Below are positions 19,901 through 33,599 of a DNA stretch of 35,707 nt, piece after piece. The stretch is from contig JBNGIS010011123.1 of assembly GCA_049999725.1 (NCBI GenBank), positions 1-35,707 on the forward strand. The letters are read 5' to 3'. Positions within the stretch are counted from its first letter, which is position 1, and each line of letters opens with the position of its first letter. This DNA comes from Haplomitrium mnioides. Taxonomy: Eukaryota > Marchantiophyta > Haplomitriopsida > Calobryales. Both the position numbers and the translations under genes were made by a program. The notes beneath the pieces are model-generated. The model worked only from the letters and a program-made list of their open reading frames with translations, was not told the DNA's origin and did not search any database.

Positions 19901-22900
19901 AACTAACTACTTGGAGTTTTGAAGTAGATATTGTTTTGGCTGTGAACTACTTAGTGTTTTTCCCATGTGTGTGGTGGCACTTCTTTGGCTTGTCTTTGTG
20001 CATTGTTGAGACCATCATTATGATGAGTAGCTCATATAGTGCACTTCAAACTTAGTAGCTCTAATGTGCACTCTTTCTATTACTTGGTGTTTAGACTCTT
20101 GAAGAATGACTTGGTGTTTTGAACAAACTTTTTCGTGTTTTGAATTAAATATTGTTTTGGCCTTGAACTACTTAGTGTTTTTCCCATATGTGTGGTGGCA
20201 CTTCTCTGGCTTGTCTCTTTGCGTTGTTGGGAACATCATGATGATGAGTAGCTTATATAGTGCGTCTCCAACTTAGTAACTCCATTGTGCACCTATGCTC
20301 ATTGCTTGGTGTTTAGACTCTTCAAGAATGACTAGGTGTTTTAAACTAGCTACTTGGTGTTTTGAAGTAAATACTGTTTTGGTCTTGAACTACATAGTGT
20401 TTTTCCTATGTGTGTGGTAGCACTTCTCATGCTTGTCTTTGTGCGTTGTTGGGACCATCATCATAGTGAGTAGCTTATATACTACGCCTTAAACTTAGTA
20501 TCTCCAACATGCACCTCTTCCTATTACTCTGTGTTTAGACTCTTGAAGAATGACTGGTTGTTTCAAACAAACAACTTGGCATTTTGAAGTAGATATTGTT
20601 TTGGCCTTGAACTACTTAGTGTTTTTTCCATGTGTGTGGTGGCACTTCTTTGACTTGTCTTTGCGTGTTATTGGGGCAATCATCATGATGAGTAGCTCAT
20701 ATAGTGCGCCTCAAACTTGGTAGCTGCAATATGCACCTCTTCCTATCACTAGGTGTTTAGACTCTTGAAGAATGACTTGGTGTTTTGAACTAACTATTTT
20801 GTGTTTTGAAGTAAGTATTGTTTTCACCTTGAACTACTTAGTGTTTCTCCCATGTGTGTGGTTGCACTTCTCTTGCTTGTCTTTGTACGTTGTTGGGACC
20901 ATCATCATGATGAGTAACTCATATAGTGCGCCTCTAACTTAATAAATCCAATGTGCACTCTTCCTATTACTTGGTGTTTAGACTCTTGAAGAATGACTTG
21001 GTGTTTTGAACTATCTACTTGATGCTTTGAAGTTAATATTGTTTTGGCCTTGAACTACTTAGTCTTTTAACCATGTGTGCAGTGGCACTTCTCCGGCTTG
21101 TCTTTGTGCATTGTTGGGACCATCATCATGATAAGTAGCTCATATAATGTGCCTCTAACTCAGTAACTCCAATGTGTACCTCTTCCCATTGCTTGTGTTT
21201 AGAATCTTGAAAAATAACTTGGTGTTTTAAACTAACTATTTCGTGTTTTGAAGTAAATACTGTTTTGGCCTTGAACTACTTCGTGTTTTTCCCATGTGTG
21301 TGGTGGTACTTTTCCGGCTTGTCTTTGTGTGTTATTCGGAGTATCATCATAATGAGTAGCTCATATATTGCGCCTCAAACTTAGTGACTCCAATGTGCAA
21401 CTCTTCCTATTACTTGGTGTTTAGACTATTGAAGAATGACTTGGTGTTTTAAACAAACTACTTAGTATTTTGAAGTAGATATTGTTTTGGCTTTGCACTA
21501 CTTAGTGTTCTTCCCATGTGTGTGGTGGCATTTCTCCGACTTGTCTTTGTGCGTTGTTGGGACCATTATCATGCTGAGTACCTCATGTAGTGCGTCTCTA
21601 ACTTAGTAACTCCAATGTATGCCTCTACCCATTACTTGGTGTTTGGACTGTTGAAGAATGACTTGGTGTTTTAAACTAACTATATCGTGTTTTGAACTAA
21701 ATACTATTTTGGCCTTGAACTACTTAGTGTTTTTCTAATGTGTGTGGTGGCACTTCTCGGGCTTGTATTTTTACGTTGTTGAGACCATCATCATGATGAG
21801 TAGCTCATATAGTGCGTCTCTAACTTAGTAACTCCAATGTGCACCTATGCCCATTACTTGGTGTTTAGACTCTTGAAGAATGACTTTGTGTTTTAAACTA
21901 ACTACATAATGTTTTGAAATAAATATTTTTTTGGTCTTGAACTACTTATTTTTTTCCTATGTATGTGGTGGCACTACTCGAGCTTGTCTTTGTGCACTTT
22001 TGGGACCATCATCATGATGAGTAGCTCATATAGTGCACCTCAAACGTAGTAACTCCAATGTGCACCTTTTCCCATTACTTGGTGTTTAGACTCTTGAAGA
22101 ATGACTTGGTGTTTTAAACTAACTACTTAGTGTTTTCAAGTAAATACTATTTTGGCCTCGAATTACTTAGTGTTTTTCCCATGTGTGTGGTGGCACTTCT
22201 CCGACTTGTCTTTGTGCGTTGTTGGGACCATCATCATAATACGTAGCTTATATAGTGCGCCTCCAACTTAGTAAGTCCAATGCCCACATCTTCCTATTAC
22301 TTGGTATTTAAACTCTTGAAAATTGACTTGGTGTTTTAAACTAACTACTTGGAGTTTTGAAGTAGATATTGTTTTGGTTGTGAACTACATAGTGTTTTTC
22401 CCATGTGTGTGGTGGCACTTCTTTGGCTTGTCTTTGTGCATTGTTTAGACCATCATCAAGATGAGTTGCTCATATAGTGCGCCTCGAACTTAGTAGCTCT
22501 TATGTGCACCTCTTCCCATTACTTGGTATTTAGACTCTTGAAGAATGACTTGGCGTTTTAAACTAACTACCTGGTGTTTTGAAATAAATACTATTTTGGT
22601 CTTGAACTACTTATTGTTTTTTTTTCCCATGTATGTGGTGGCACTACTCCAGCTTGTCTTTGTGCATTGTTGGGACAATCATCATGATGAGTAGCTCACA
22701 TAGTGCGCCCCTAACTTAGTAGATGCAATGTGCACCTCTTCCCATCACTAGGTGTTTAGACTCTTGAAAAATGACTTGGTGTTTTGAACTAACTATTTTG
22801 TGTTTTGAAGTAAATACTATTTTCACCTTGAACTACTTAGTGTTTCTCCCATGTGTGTGGTTGCACTTCTCTGGCTTGTCTTTCTACGTTGTTGGAACCA

Positions 22901-25249
22901 TCATCATGATGAGTAGCTCATATAGTGCACCTCTAACTTAGTAAATCCAATGTGCACCTCTTCCAATTATTTGGTGTTTAGATTCTTGAAGAATGACTTG
23001 GTGTTTTGAACTAACTACTTGATGTTTTGAAGTTAATATTGTTTTGGCATTGAACTACTTGGTGTTTTTCCCATGTGTGTGGTGGCACTTGTCTTGCTTG
23101 TCTTTGTGTGTTCGTGGGACTATCATCATGATGAATAGCTCATATAGTGTGCCTGTAACTTAGTTACTCCAATACGCACCTTTTCCCATTGCTTAGTGTT
23201 TAGACTCTTGAAGAGTGACTTGGTGTTTTAAACTAACTACTTGGTGTTTTGAAGTAAATACTGTTTTGGCCTTGAACTACTTAGTGTTTTGCCCATGTGT
23301 GTGGCGGCACTTCTCTTGCTTGTCTTTGTACGTTGTTAGGACCATCATAAAGATCAATAGCCCATATACAACACCTTTAACTAAGTAACTCCAATGTGCA
23401 CCCCTTACCATTGCTTGGTATTTAGACTCTTAAAGAATCACTTGGTGTTTTAAACTAACTACTTGGTGTTTTGAAGTAAATATTGTTTTGGCCTTGAACT
23501 ACTAAATTTTTTCCTATGTGTGTGGTGGCACTTCTTCGGCTTGTCTTTTTACGTTCTTGAGACCATCATCATAATGAGTAACTCACATAGAGCATCTCTT
23601 AATAAGTAACTCCAATGTGCACCTATGCCCACTACTTGGTGTTTAGACTCTTAAAGAATGACTTGGTGTTTTAAACTAACTACCTAGTGTTTTGAAATAA
23701 ATACTATTTTGGTCTTGAACTACTTGTTGTTTTTCCCTTATATATGGTGGCACTACTCCAACTTGTCTCTTTGTGCATTGTTGGGACCATCATCATGATA
23801 GTGCGCCTCGAACTTAGTAACTCCAATGTGCACCTTTTCCTATTTTTTGGCGTTTGGACTCTTGAAGAATGACTTGCTGTTTTAAACTAACTACTTAGTG
23901 TTTTGAAGTAAACACTGTTTTGGCCTTGAATTACTTAGTATTTTTCCCATGTGTGTGGTGGCACTTCTCCGGCTTGTCTTTCTGCGTTGTTGGGACCATC
24001 ATCATGATGATAAGCTCAAATAGTGCGCCTCTAATTTAGTATCTCCAATGTGCACCTCTCTCCATTACTTGGTGTTTAGACTCTTCAAAAATGACTTGGT
24101 GTTTTAAACTAACTTCGTGGTGTTTTGAAGTAAATACTGTTTTGGTCTTAAACTACTAATTGTTATCCCCATGTATGTGGTGTCACTACTCCAGCTTGTC
24201 TTTGTGTATTGTTGGGACCATCATCATGATAGTTAGCTCATAAAGTGCGCCTCAAACTTAGTAACTCCAATGTGCACCTATTCCCATTACTTGGTGTTTT
24301 GACTCTTGAAGAATGACTTGGTGTTTTAAACTAACTACTTAATCTTTTGAAGTAAATACTGGTTTGGCCTCAAATTACTTAGTGTTTTTCCCATGTGTGT
24401 GGTGGCACTTCTATGGCTTGTCTTTGTGCGTTGTTGGGACCATCATCATTATGAGTAGCTCATATAGTGCGCCTCTAACTTAGTAACTCCAATGTGCACC
24501 TCTTTCCATTACTTGGTGTTTAGACTCTTCAAGAATGACTTGGTGCTTTAAACTAACTACTTGGTGTTTTGAAGTAAATATTGTTTTGGTCTTGAACTAC
24601 TAAGTGTTTTTCTTATATGTATGGTGGCACTTCTTAGGCTTGTCTTTGTGCATTTTTTGGACCATCATCATCATCAATAGCTCATATATGGCGCCTTTAA
24701 CTTAGTAACTCCAATGTGCACCTCTTCCCATTACTAGGTGTTTAGACTCTTGAAGAATCACTTGCTGTTTTAAACTAACTACTTAGTGTTTGGAAATATA
24801 TACTATTTTGGCCTTGAACTACTTAGTGTTTTTACCATATGTGTGGTGGCACTTCTCCGGCTTGTCTTTTTGCGTTGTTGGGACCATCATAATGATGAGT
24901 AGCTCATATAATGCGTCTCTAACTTAGTAACTCCAATGTGCACCTCTTCACATTACTTGGTGTTTAGACTCTTGAAGAATGACTTGGTATTTTAAACTAA
25001 CTACTTGGTGTTTTGAAGTAAATACTGTTTTGGTCTTGAACTACTTGGTGTTTTTCCCATGTGTGTGGTGGCACTTCTCTTGCTTATCTTTATGTGTTGG
25101 TGGGACTATCATCATGATGAGTAGCTCATATAGTGCGCCTCTGACTTAGTAACTCCAATGTGCACCTCTTCCCATTACTTAGTGTTTAGACTCTTGAAGA
25201 GTGACTTGGTGTTTTAAACTAGGTACTTGGTGTTTTGAAGTAAATGTTG

Positions 25250-28200
25250 TTTTGGCCTTGAACAACTTGGTGTTTTTCCCAAGTGTGTGGTGGCACTTCT
25301 CTTGCTTGTCTTTGTGTGTTGGTGGGGCTATCATCATGATGAGTAGCTCATATAGTGCGCCTCTAACTTAGTAACTCTAGTATGCACCTCTTCCCATTAC
25401 TTAGTGTTTAGACTCTTGAAGAGTGACTTGGTGTTTTAAACTAACTACTTAGTGTTTTGAAGTAAATACTTTTTTGGCCTTGAACTACTTAGTGTTTTTC
25501 CCATGTGTGTGGTGGCACTTCTCTGGCTTGTCTTTGTCCGTTGTTGGGACTATCATCATGATGACTTGCTCATATAGTACGCCTATAACTTGGTAACTCC
25601 AATGTGGACTTGTTCCAATTACTTGGTGTTCGGACTCTTGAAGAATGACTTGGTGTTTTTAACTAACTAATTGGTGTTTTGAAGTAGATATTGTTTTAAC
25701 CTTGAACTAATCAGTGTTTTTCCCATGTGTGTGGTGGCAATTCTTGGGCTTGTCTTTGTGCATTGTTGGGACCATCATTATGATGAGTAACTCATATAAC
25801 ACGCCTCTAACCTAGCAACTCAAATGTGCACCTCTTTCCTTTACTTGGTGTTTAGACTACTGAAGAATGACTTGGTGTTTTAAACAAACTACTTGGTGTT
25901 TTGAAGTAAATATTGTTTTGACTTTGAACTACATAGTGTTTTTCCCATGTGTGTGGTGGCACTTCTCCTGCTTGTCGTTTTTTGTTGTTGGGACCATCAT
26001 CATGATGAGTAGATCATATAGTGCGCCTTTAACTTAGTAACTCCAATGTGCGCCTCTTCTTATTACTTGGTGTTTAGACTCTTGAAGAATGACTTGGTGT
26101 TTTAAACCAACTACTTGGTGTTTTGAAGTAAATACTATTTTGGCCTTGAACTACTTAGTGTTTTTCCCCTGTATGTGGTGGCACTTGTCTGGCTTGTCTT
26201 TGTGTCTTGTTGGGACCATCATCATGATGAGTAGCTCATATAATGCACCTCAAACATAGTAACTCCAATCTGCATCTCTTCCCATTACTTGGTGTTTGGA
26301 CTCTTGAAGAATGACTTTGTGTTTTCAATTACCTACTTGCTGTTTTGAAGTAAATATTGTTTTGGACTTGAACCTCATTAGTGTTTTTCCCATGTGTGCA
26401 GTGGCACTTCTCCAGCTTGTCTTTTTGCGTTGTTGGGACCATCATCATGATGAGTAGCTCATGTAGTGCGTCTTTAGCTTAGTAACTCAAATATACACCT
26501 CTTCCCATTACTTGGTGTTTAGACTCTTGAACAATGGCTTGGTGTTTTAAACTAACTATTTGGTGTCTTGAAGTGAATATTGTTTTGGCCTTGAAATACC
26601 TCGTGTTTTTCCCATGTGTGTTGTGGCACTTGTCCGGGTTGTCTATGTGCAATGTTGGGACCATCATCATGATGAGTAGCTCATATAGTGCGCCTTTAAC
26701 TTTAGTAACTCCAATGTGCACCTCTTCCCATTACTTGGTGTTTAGACTATTGAAGAATGACTTGTTGTTTTGAACTAACTACTTGGTGTTTTGAAGTAAA
26801 TACTATTTTGGCCTTGAACTACTTAGTGTTTTTTCCCATCCGTGTGGTGGGAACTTCTCCGGCTTATCTTTTTGTGTTGTTGGGACCATCGTAATGATGA
26901 GTAGCTCATATAGTGTGTCTCTAACTTAGTAACTTCAATGTGCACCTCTTCCCATTACTTGGTGTTTAGACTCTTGAAGAATGACTTGGTGTTTTAAACT
27001 AACTACTTGGTGTTTTGAAGTAAATATTGTTTTGGCCTTGAACAACTTAGTGTTTTTCCCAAGTGTGTGGTAGCACTTCTCTTGCTTGTCTTTGTATGTT
27101 GGTGGGAGTATCATCATGATGAGTAGCTCATATAGTGCGCCTCTAACTTGGTAACTCCAATGTGGACTTGTTCCAATTACTTGGTGTTTTGACTCTTTAA
27201 GAATGACTTGGTGTTTTCAACTAACTACTTAGTGTTTTGAAGTAGATATTGTTTTGGCCTTGAAATACTTAGTGTTTTTCCCATGTAGGTGGTGGCAATT
27301 CTTGGGCTTGTCTTTGTGCATTGTTGGGACCATCATCATGATGAGTAACTCATAAAGTGCGGCTCTAACCTAGTAACTCAAATGTGCACCTCTTCCCTTT
27401 ACTTGGTGTTTAGACTATTGAAGAATGACTTGGTGTTTTAAACAAACTACTTGGTGTTTTGAAGTAAATATTTTTTTACTTTGAACTACATAGTGTTTTT
27501 CCCATGTGTGTGGTGGCACTTCTCCTGCTTGTCGTTTTTCGTTGTTGGGACTATCATCATGATGAGTAGCTCATATAGTATGCCACTAACTTAGTAACTC
27601 CAATGTGTGCCTCTTCTTATTACTTGGTGTTTAGACTCTTGAAGAATGACTTGGTGTTTTAAACCAACTACTTGATGTTTTGAAGTAAATACTATTTTGG
27701 CCTTGAACTACTTAGTGTTTTTCCCCTGTGTGTGGTGACACTTCTCTGGCTTGTCCTTGTGTGTTGTTGGAAGCATCATCATGATGAGTAGCTCATATAG
27801 TGCACCTCAAACATAGTAACTCCTCTTCCCATTACTTGGCATTTGGACTCTTGAAGAATGACTTTGTGTTTTCAATTACCTACTTGGTGTTTTGAAGTAA
27901 ATATTGTTTTGGCCTTGAACCTCATTAGTGTTTTCCCATGTGTGAGGTGGCACTTCTCCGGCTTGTCGTTTTGCGTTGTTGGGACTATCATCATGATGAA
28001 TAGCTTATATAGTGCGCCTCTAACTTAGTAACTCCAATGCGCACCTCTTCATATTACTTGGTGTTTAGACTCTTGAACAATGGCTTGGTTTCTTAAACTA
28101 ACTATTTTGTGTCTTGAAGTGAATACTATTTTGACCTTGAAATACCTAGTGTTTTTCCCATGTGTGTTGTGGCACTTGTCTGAGTTGTCTATGTGCAATG

Positions 28201-28350
28201 TTGGGAACATCATCATGATGAGTAGCTCATATAGTGCGCCTTTAACTTAGTAACTCCAATGTGCACCTCTTCCCATTGCTTGGTGTTTAGACTCTTGAAG
28301 AATGACTTGTTGTTTTGAACTAACTACTTGGTGTTTTCAAGTAAATACTA
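25250..28350. repeat. About 1.55-kb higher-order repeat (7 monomers)
   Basis: Private variants recur at near-constant offset: TGGTAACTCCAATGTGGACT at 25591 and 27149 (1558 bp); TTTTTCCCCTGT near 26161 and 27718; a TTTTCAATTACCTACTTG monomer near 26312 and 27860; ACAATGGCTTGG at 26531 and 28077 (1546 bp); and GACTTGTTGTTTTGAAC near 26758 and 28304. Seven monomers would be 1554 bp, so a multi-monomer block has been tandemly duplicated here. Confidence 0.85.
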
Positions 28351-30079
28351 TTTTGGTTTTGAACTGCTTAGTGTTTTTCCCATGTGTGTGGTGGCACTTC
28401 TCTGGCTTGTCTTTGTACGTTGTTAGGACCATCATCATGATGACTAGCTCATATAGTGCGCCTCAAACTTAGTAACTCCAATGTGCACCTCTTCCCATTA
28501 CTTGGTGTTTAGACTCATTAAGAATGACTTGGTGCTTTAAACTAACTATTTCGTGTTTTGACGTAAATACTATTCTAGCCTTGAACTACTTAGTGTTTTC
28601 CCCATGTGTGTGGTTGCACTTCTCTGCCTTGTCTTTGTACGTTGTTGGGACCATCATCATGATGAGTAGCTCATATAGTACACCTCTAACTTAGTAAATC
28701 CAATGTGTACCTTTTCCTATTACTTGGTGTTTAGACTCTTGAAGAATGACTTGGTGTTTTGAACTAACTACTTGATGTTTTGAAGTTAATATTGTTTTGG
28801 CCTTGAACTACTTAGTGTTTTAACCATATGTGCAGTGGCACTTCTATGGCTTGTCTTTGTGCATTGTTGGGACCATCATCATGATGAGTAGCTCATATAA
28901 TGCGCCTCTAACTCAGCAACTCCAATGTGCACCTCTTCCTATTGCTTCGTGTTTAGACTCTTGAAAAATGACTTGGTGTTTTAAACTATGTACTTGGCGT
29001 TTCAAAATAGATGTTGTTCTGGCCTTGAGCTACTTAGTCTTTTAACCATGTGTGTGTTGGCACTTCTCCGGCTTGTCTCTGTGCATTGTTTGGACCATCA
29101 TCATGATGACTAGCTTATATAATACGCCTCTAACTGAGTATCTCCAATGTGCACCTCTTCCCTTTACTTGGTGTTTAGACTCTTGAAAAATGACTTGGTG
29201 TTTTAAACTAACTATTTCGTATTCTGAAGTAAATATTGTTTTGGCTTTGAACTACTTCGTGTTTTTCCCATGTGTGTGGTGGCACTTCTCCGGCTTGTCT
29301 TTGTGCGTTATTGGTAGTATCATCATGATGAGTAGCTCATATAGTGCGCCTCAAACTTAGTGACCCTAATGTGCACCTCTTCCCATTACTTGGTGTTTAG
29401 ACTGTTGAAGAATGACTTGGTGTTTTAAACAAACTACTTGGTAATTTGAAGTCGATACTGTTTTGGCTTTGAACTACTTAGTGTTTTTCCCATATGTGTG
29501 GTGGCATTTCTTCGGCTTGTCTTTCTGCAATGTTGGAACCATCTATATGATGAGTAGCTCATGTAGTGCATCTCTAACTTAGTAACTCCAATGTATACCT
29601 CTTCCCATTACTTGGTGTTTGGCTGTTGAAGAATGACTTGGTGTTTTAAACTAATTATATCGTGTTTTGAACTAAATACTATTTTGGCCTTGAACTACTT
29701 AGTGTTTTTCTAATGTGTGTGGTGGCACTTCTCCGGCTTGTCTTTGTACGATGTTGGGACCATCATCATTATGCGCCTCTAGCTTAGTAACTCCAATGTG
29801 CGTCTCTTCCCATTACTTGGTGTTTAGACTCTTGAACAATGGCTTGGTGTTTTAAACTAACTATTTGGTGTCTTGAAGTGAATATTGTTTTGGCCTTGAA
29901 ATACCTAGTGTTTGTCCCATGTCTGTTGTGGCACTGGTCCGCGTTGTCTATGTGCAATGTTGGGACCATCATCATGATGAGTAGCTCATATAGTGCGCCC
30001 TAAACTTAGTAACTCCAATGTGCACCTCCTCGCATTACTTGGTGTTTAGATTCTTGAAGAATGACTTGGTGTTTTAAAC

Positions 30080-30970
30080 TAACTACTTGGTGTTTTCAAG
30101 TAAATGCTATTTTGTCCTTGAACTACTTAGTGTTTTTCCCATGTGTGTGCTGGCCCTTCTCTAGCTTGTCTTTGTGCGTTGTTGGGACCATCATCATGAT
30201 GAGTAGCTCGTATAGTGCATCTCTAACTTAGAAACTCCAATATGCACCTATGCCCATTACTTGTCGTTTAGACTCTTGAAGAATGACTTGGTGTTTTAAA
30301 CTAACTACCTCGTGTTTTGAAATGAATACTGTTTTGGTGTTGAACTACTTATTGTTTTTCCCATGTATGTGGTGGCACTACTCGAGCCTTACTTTATGCA
30401 TTGTTGGGACCATCATCATGATAAGCAGCTCATATACTGCGCCTCAATCTTAGTAACTCCAATGTGCACCTCTTCCCATTACTTGGTGTTTAGACTCTTG
30501 AAGAATGACTTGGTGTTTTAAACTAACTACTTGGTGTTTTGAAGTAAATGCTATTTTTTCCTTGAACTACTTAGTGTTTTTCCCATGTGTGTGCTGACCC
30601 TTCTCTATCTTGTCTTTGTGCGTTGTTGGGACCATCATCATGATGAGTAGCTCGTATAGTGCATCTCTAACTTAGTAGCTCCAATGTGCACCTATACCCA
30701 TTACTTGCCATTTAGACTCTTGAAGAATGACTTGGTGTTTTAAACTAACTACCTCGTGTTTTGAAATAAATACCATTTTGGTCTTGAACTACTTATTGTT
30801 TTTCCCATGTATGTGGTGGCACTACTCGAGCTTGTCTTTGTGCATTGTTGGGACCATCATCATGATAAGTATCTCATATACTGCGCCTCGATCTTAGTAA
30901 CTCCAATGTGCACCTTTTCTCATTACTTGGTGTTTGGACTCTTGAAGAATGACTTGATGTTTTAAACTAA
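30080..30970. repeat. 444-bp dimer higher-order repeat
   Basis: Two successive pairs of monomers share private variants exactly 444 bp apart: GTGCTGGCCC at 30147 and GTGCTGACCC at 30591, each followed by CTCGTATAGTGCATCTC, then a monomer with CTACCTCGTGTTTTGAAAT and GGCACTACTCGAGC. This is the clearest recent two-monomer duplication in the array. Confidence 0.88.
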
Positions 30971-32188
30971 CTACTTAGTGTTTTGAAGTAAATATTGTTT
31001 TGGCCTCGAATTACTTAGTGCTTTTCCCATGTGTATGGTGGCACTTTTCTTGCTTGTCTTTCTGCGTTGTTGGGACCATCATGCTGATGAGTAGCTCATA
31101 TAGTGCGTCTCTTACTTAGTAGCTCCAATGTGCACCTCTTCCGATTACTTGGTGTTTAGACTCTTGAAGAATGACTTGGTGTTTTAAACTAACTACTTGG
31201 TGTTTTGAAGTAAATACTGTTTTGGCCTTGAACTACTTGGTGTTTTTCCCATGTGTATGGTGGCACTTCTCTTGCTTGTCTTTGTGTGTTGGTGGGACTA
31301 TCATCATGATGAGTAGCTCATATAGTGTGCCTCTAACTTAATAACTCCAATATGCACCTCTTCCCATTACTAGGTGTTTAGACTCTTGAAGAGTGACTTG
31401 GTGTTTTAAACTAACTACTTAATCTTTTGAAGTAAATACTGTTTTGGCCTTGAACTACTTAGTGTTTTTCCCATGTGTGTGGTGGCAATTCTCCGGCTTG
31501 TCTTTTTGCGTTGTTGGGACCATCATACTGATGAGTAGCTCATATAGTGCGTCTCTAACTTAGTAACTCCAATGTGCACCTCTTCACATTACTTGGTGTT
31601 TAGACTCTTGAAGAATGACTTGGTATTTTAAACTAACTACTTGGTGTTTTGAAGTAAATACTGTTTTGGCCTTGAACTACTTGGTGTTTTTCCCATGTGT
31701 GTGGTGGCACTTCTCTTGTTATCTTTATGTGTTGGTGGGACTATCATCATGATGAGTAGCTCATATAGTGCGCCTCTGACTTAGTAACTCCAATGTGCAC
31801 CTCTTCCAATTACTTAGTGTTTAGATTCTTGAAGAGTGACTTTGTGTTTTAAACTAGATACTTGGTGTTTTGAAGTAAATATTATTTTGGCCTTGAACTA
31901 CTTAGTGTTTTGCCCATGTGTGTGGTGGCACTTCTCTAGCTTGTCTTTGTGTGTTGTTGAGACCATCATAATGATCAATGGCTCATATACAACGCCTTTA
32001 ACTTAGTGACTCCAATGTGCAGCCCTTCTCATTACTTGGTGTTTAGACTCTTGAAGAATGACTTCGTGTTTTAAAGTAACTACTGGTGTTTTGAAGTAAA
32101 TACCATTTTGGCCTTGAACTACTTGGTGTTTTTTCCTATGTGTGTGGTGGCACTTCTTCGGCTTGTCTTTTTGCGTTGTTGGGACCAT

Positions 32189-32494
32189 GATTAAAGAAAA
32201 AACCCTACAACTCATGGAATACGAAGGTACTTTGACCCTCAAGAAGAGAAGATGATGCAAGGGAAAGGGAAAAGATGAGGCAAGGGAAGCTGGCAACAGT
32301 GCCATTATTAGGTATTGAAGTACAAGGCATATGACAAGGTTGTAGTATATTGCCTAACTTATGATATGATGGCTTTGTTGGGTTAGCCAAGGTACCTCGT
32401 TGATCGAGCTATCTAGGGATACACTTGGTTGTGGTGGTAGTGAGGTCCACCAGAACTCAAGGGGCCATGAGGGTGCTTTGTCTTTCCCTTAATC
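32189..32494. mobile_element. 306-bp insertion in the satellite with short inverted ends, unclassified
   Basis: The monomer is interrupted inside its GACCATCATAATGATG block by 306 bp of unrelated, more mixed sequence. The left end reads GATTAAAGAAAAAACCC and the right end reads TTTCCCTTAATC, whose complement is GATTAAGGGAAA, so the ends are imperfect inverted repeats with six perfect terminal bases. The flanks are ACCAT and ATAATGATG. A 2-bp AT duplication is possible, but CAT repeats in the target make this ambiguous. There is no coding capacity of note (a purine-rich AAGGGAAAGGGAAAAGATGA lies near 32260). It may be a small non-autonomous DNA transposon or other filler DNA. Confidence 0.6.
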
Positions 32495-33599
32495 ATAATG
32501 ATGAGTAGCTCATATAGTGCGCCTCAAACATAGTAACTCCAATCTGCACCTCTTCCCATTACTTGGTGTTTGGACTCTTGAAGAATGACTATGTGTTTTC
32601 AATTACCTACCTGGTGTTTTGAAGTAAATATTGTTTTGGCCTTGAACCTCATTAGTGTTTTTCCCATGTATGGGGTGGCACTTCTCCGGCTTGTCGTTTT
32701 GCGTTGTTGGGACCATCATCATGATGAGTAGCTCATATAATGCGTCTCTAGCTTAGTAACTCCAATGTGCACCTGTTCCCATTACTTGGTGTTCAGACTC
32801 TTGAACAATGGCTTGGTGTTTTAAACTAACTATTTGGTGTCTTGAAGTGAATACTGTTTTGGCCTTGAAATACCTAGTGTTTTTTACATGTGTGTTGTGG
32901 CACTTGTCCGGGTTGTGTGTGTGCAATGTTGGGACCATCATCATGATGAGTAGCTCATATAGTGCGCCTTTAACTTAGTAACTCCAATATGCACCTCTTC
33001 CTATTACTCGGTGTTTAGACTCTTGAAGAATGACTTGGTGTTTTGAACTAACTACTTGGTGTTTTGAAGTTAATACTATTTTGACCTTTAACTACTTAGT
33101 GTTTTTCCCATGTGTGTGGTGGCACTTCTCCGGCTTGTCTTTGTACGTTGTTGAGACCATCATCATGATGAGTAGCACATATAGTGCGCCTCGAACTTAG
33201 TAACTCCAATGTGCACCTCTTCCCATTACTTGGTGTTTAGACTCTTGAAGAATGACTTGGTGTTTTAAACTAAGTGCCTTGTGTTTTGAAGTAAATAATG
33301 TTTTGGCCTTGAACTACTTAGTGTTTTTTTCATATATGTGGTGGCACTTCTTAGGCTTGTCGTTTTGCATTGTTCGGACCATCATCATGATAAGTAGCTC
33401 ATATAGTGCGCCACTAACTTAGTAACTCCAATGTGCACCTTTTCTCATTACTTGGTGTTTAGATTGTTGAAGAATGACTTGGTGTTTTGATGTAGATACT
33501 GTTTTGGCCTTGAACTACTTAGTGTTTTTCCCATGTGTGTGGTAGCACTTCTCCAACTTGTCTTTGTGCGTTGTTGGGACCATCATCATGATGAGTAGC

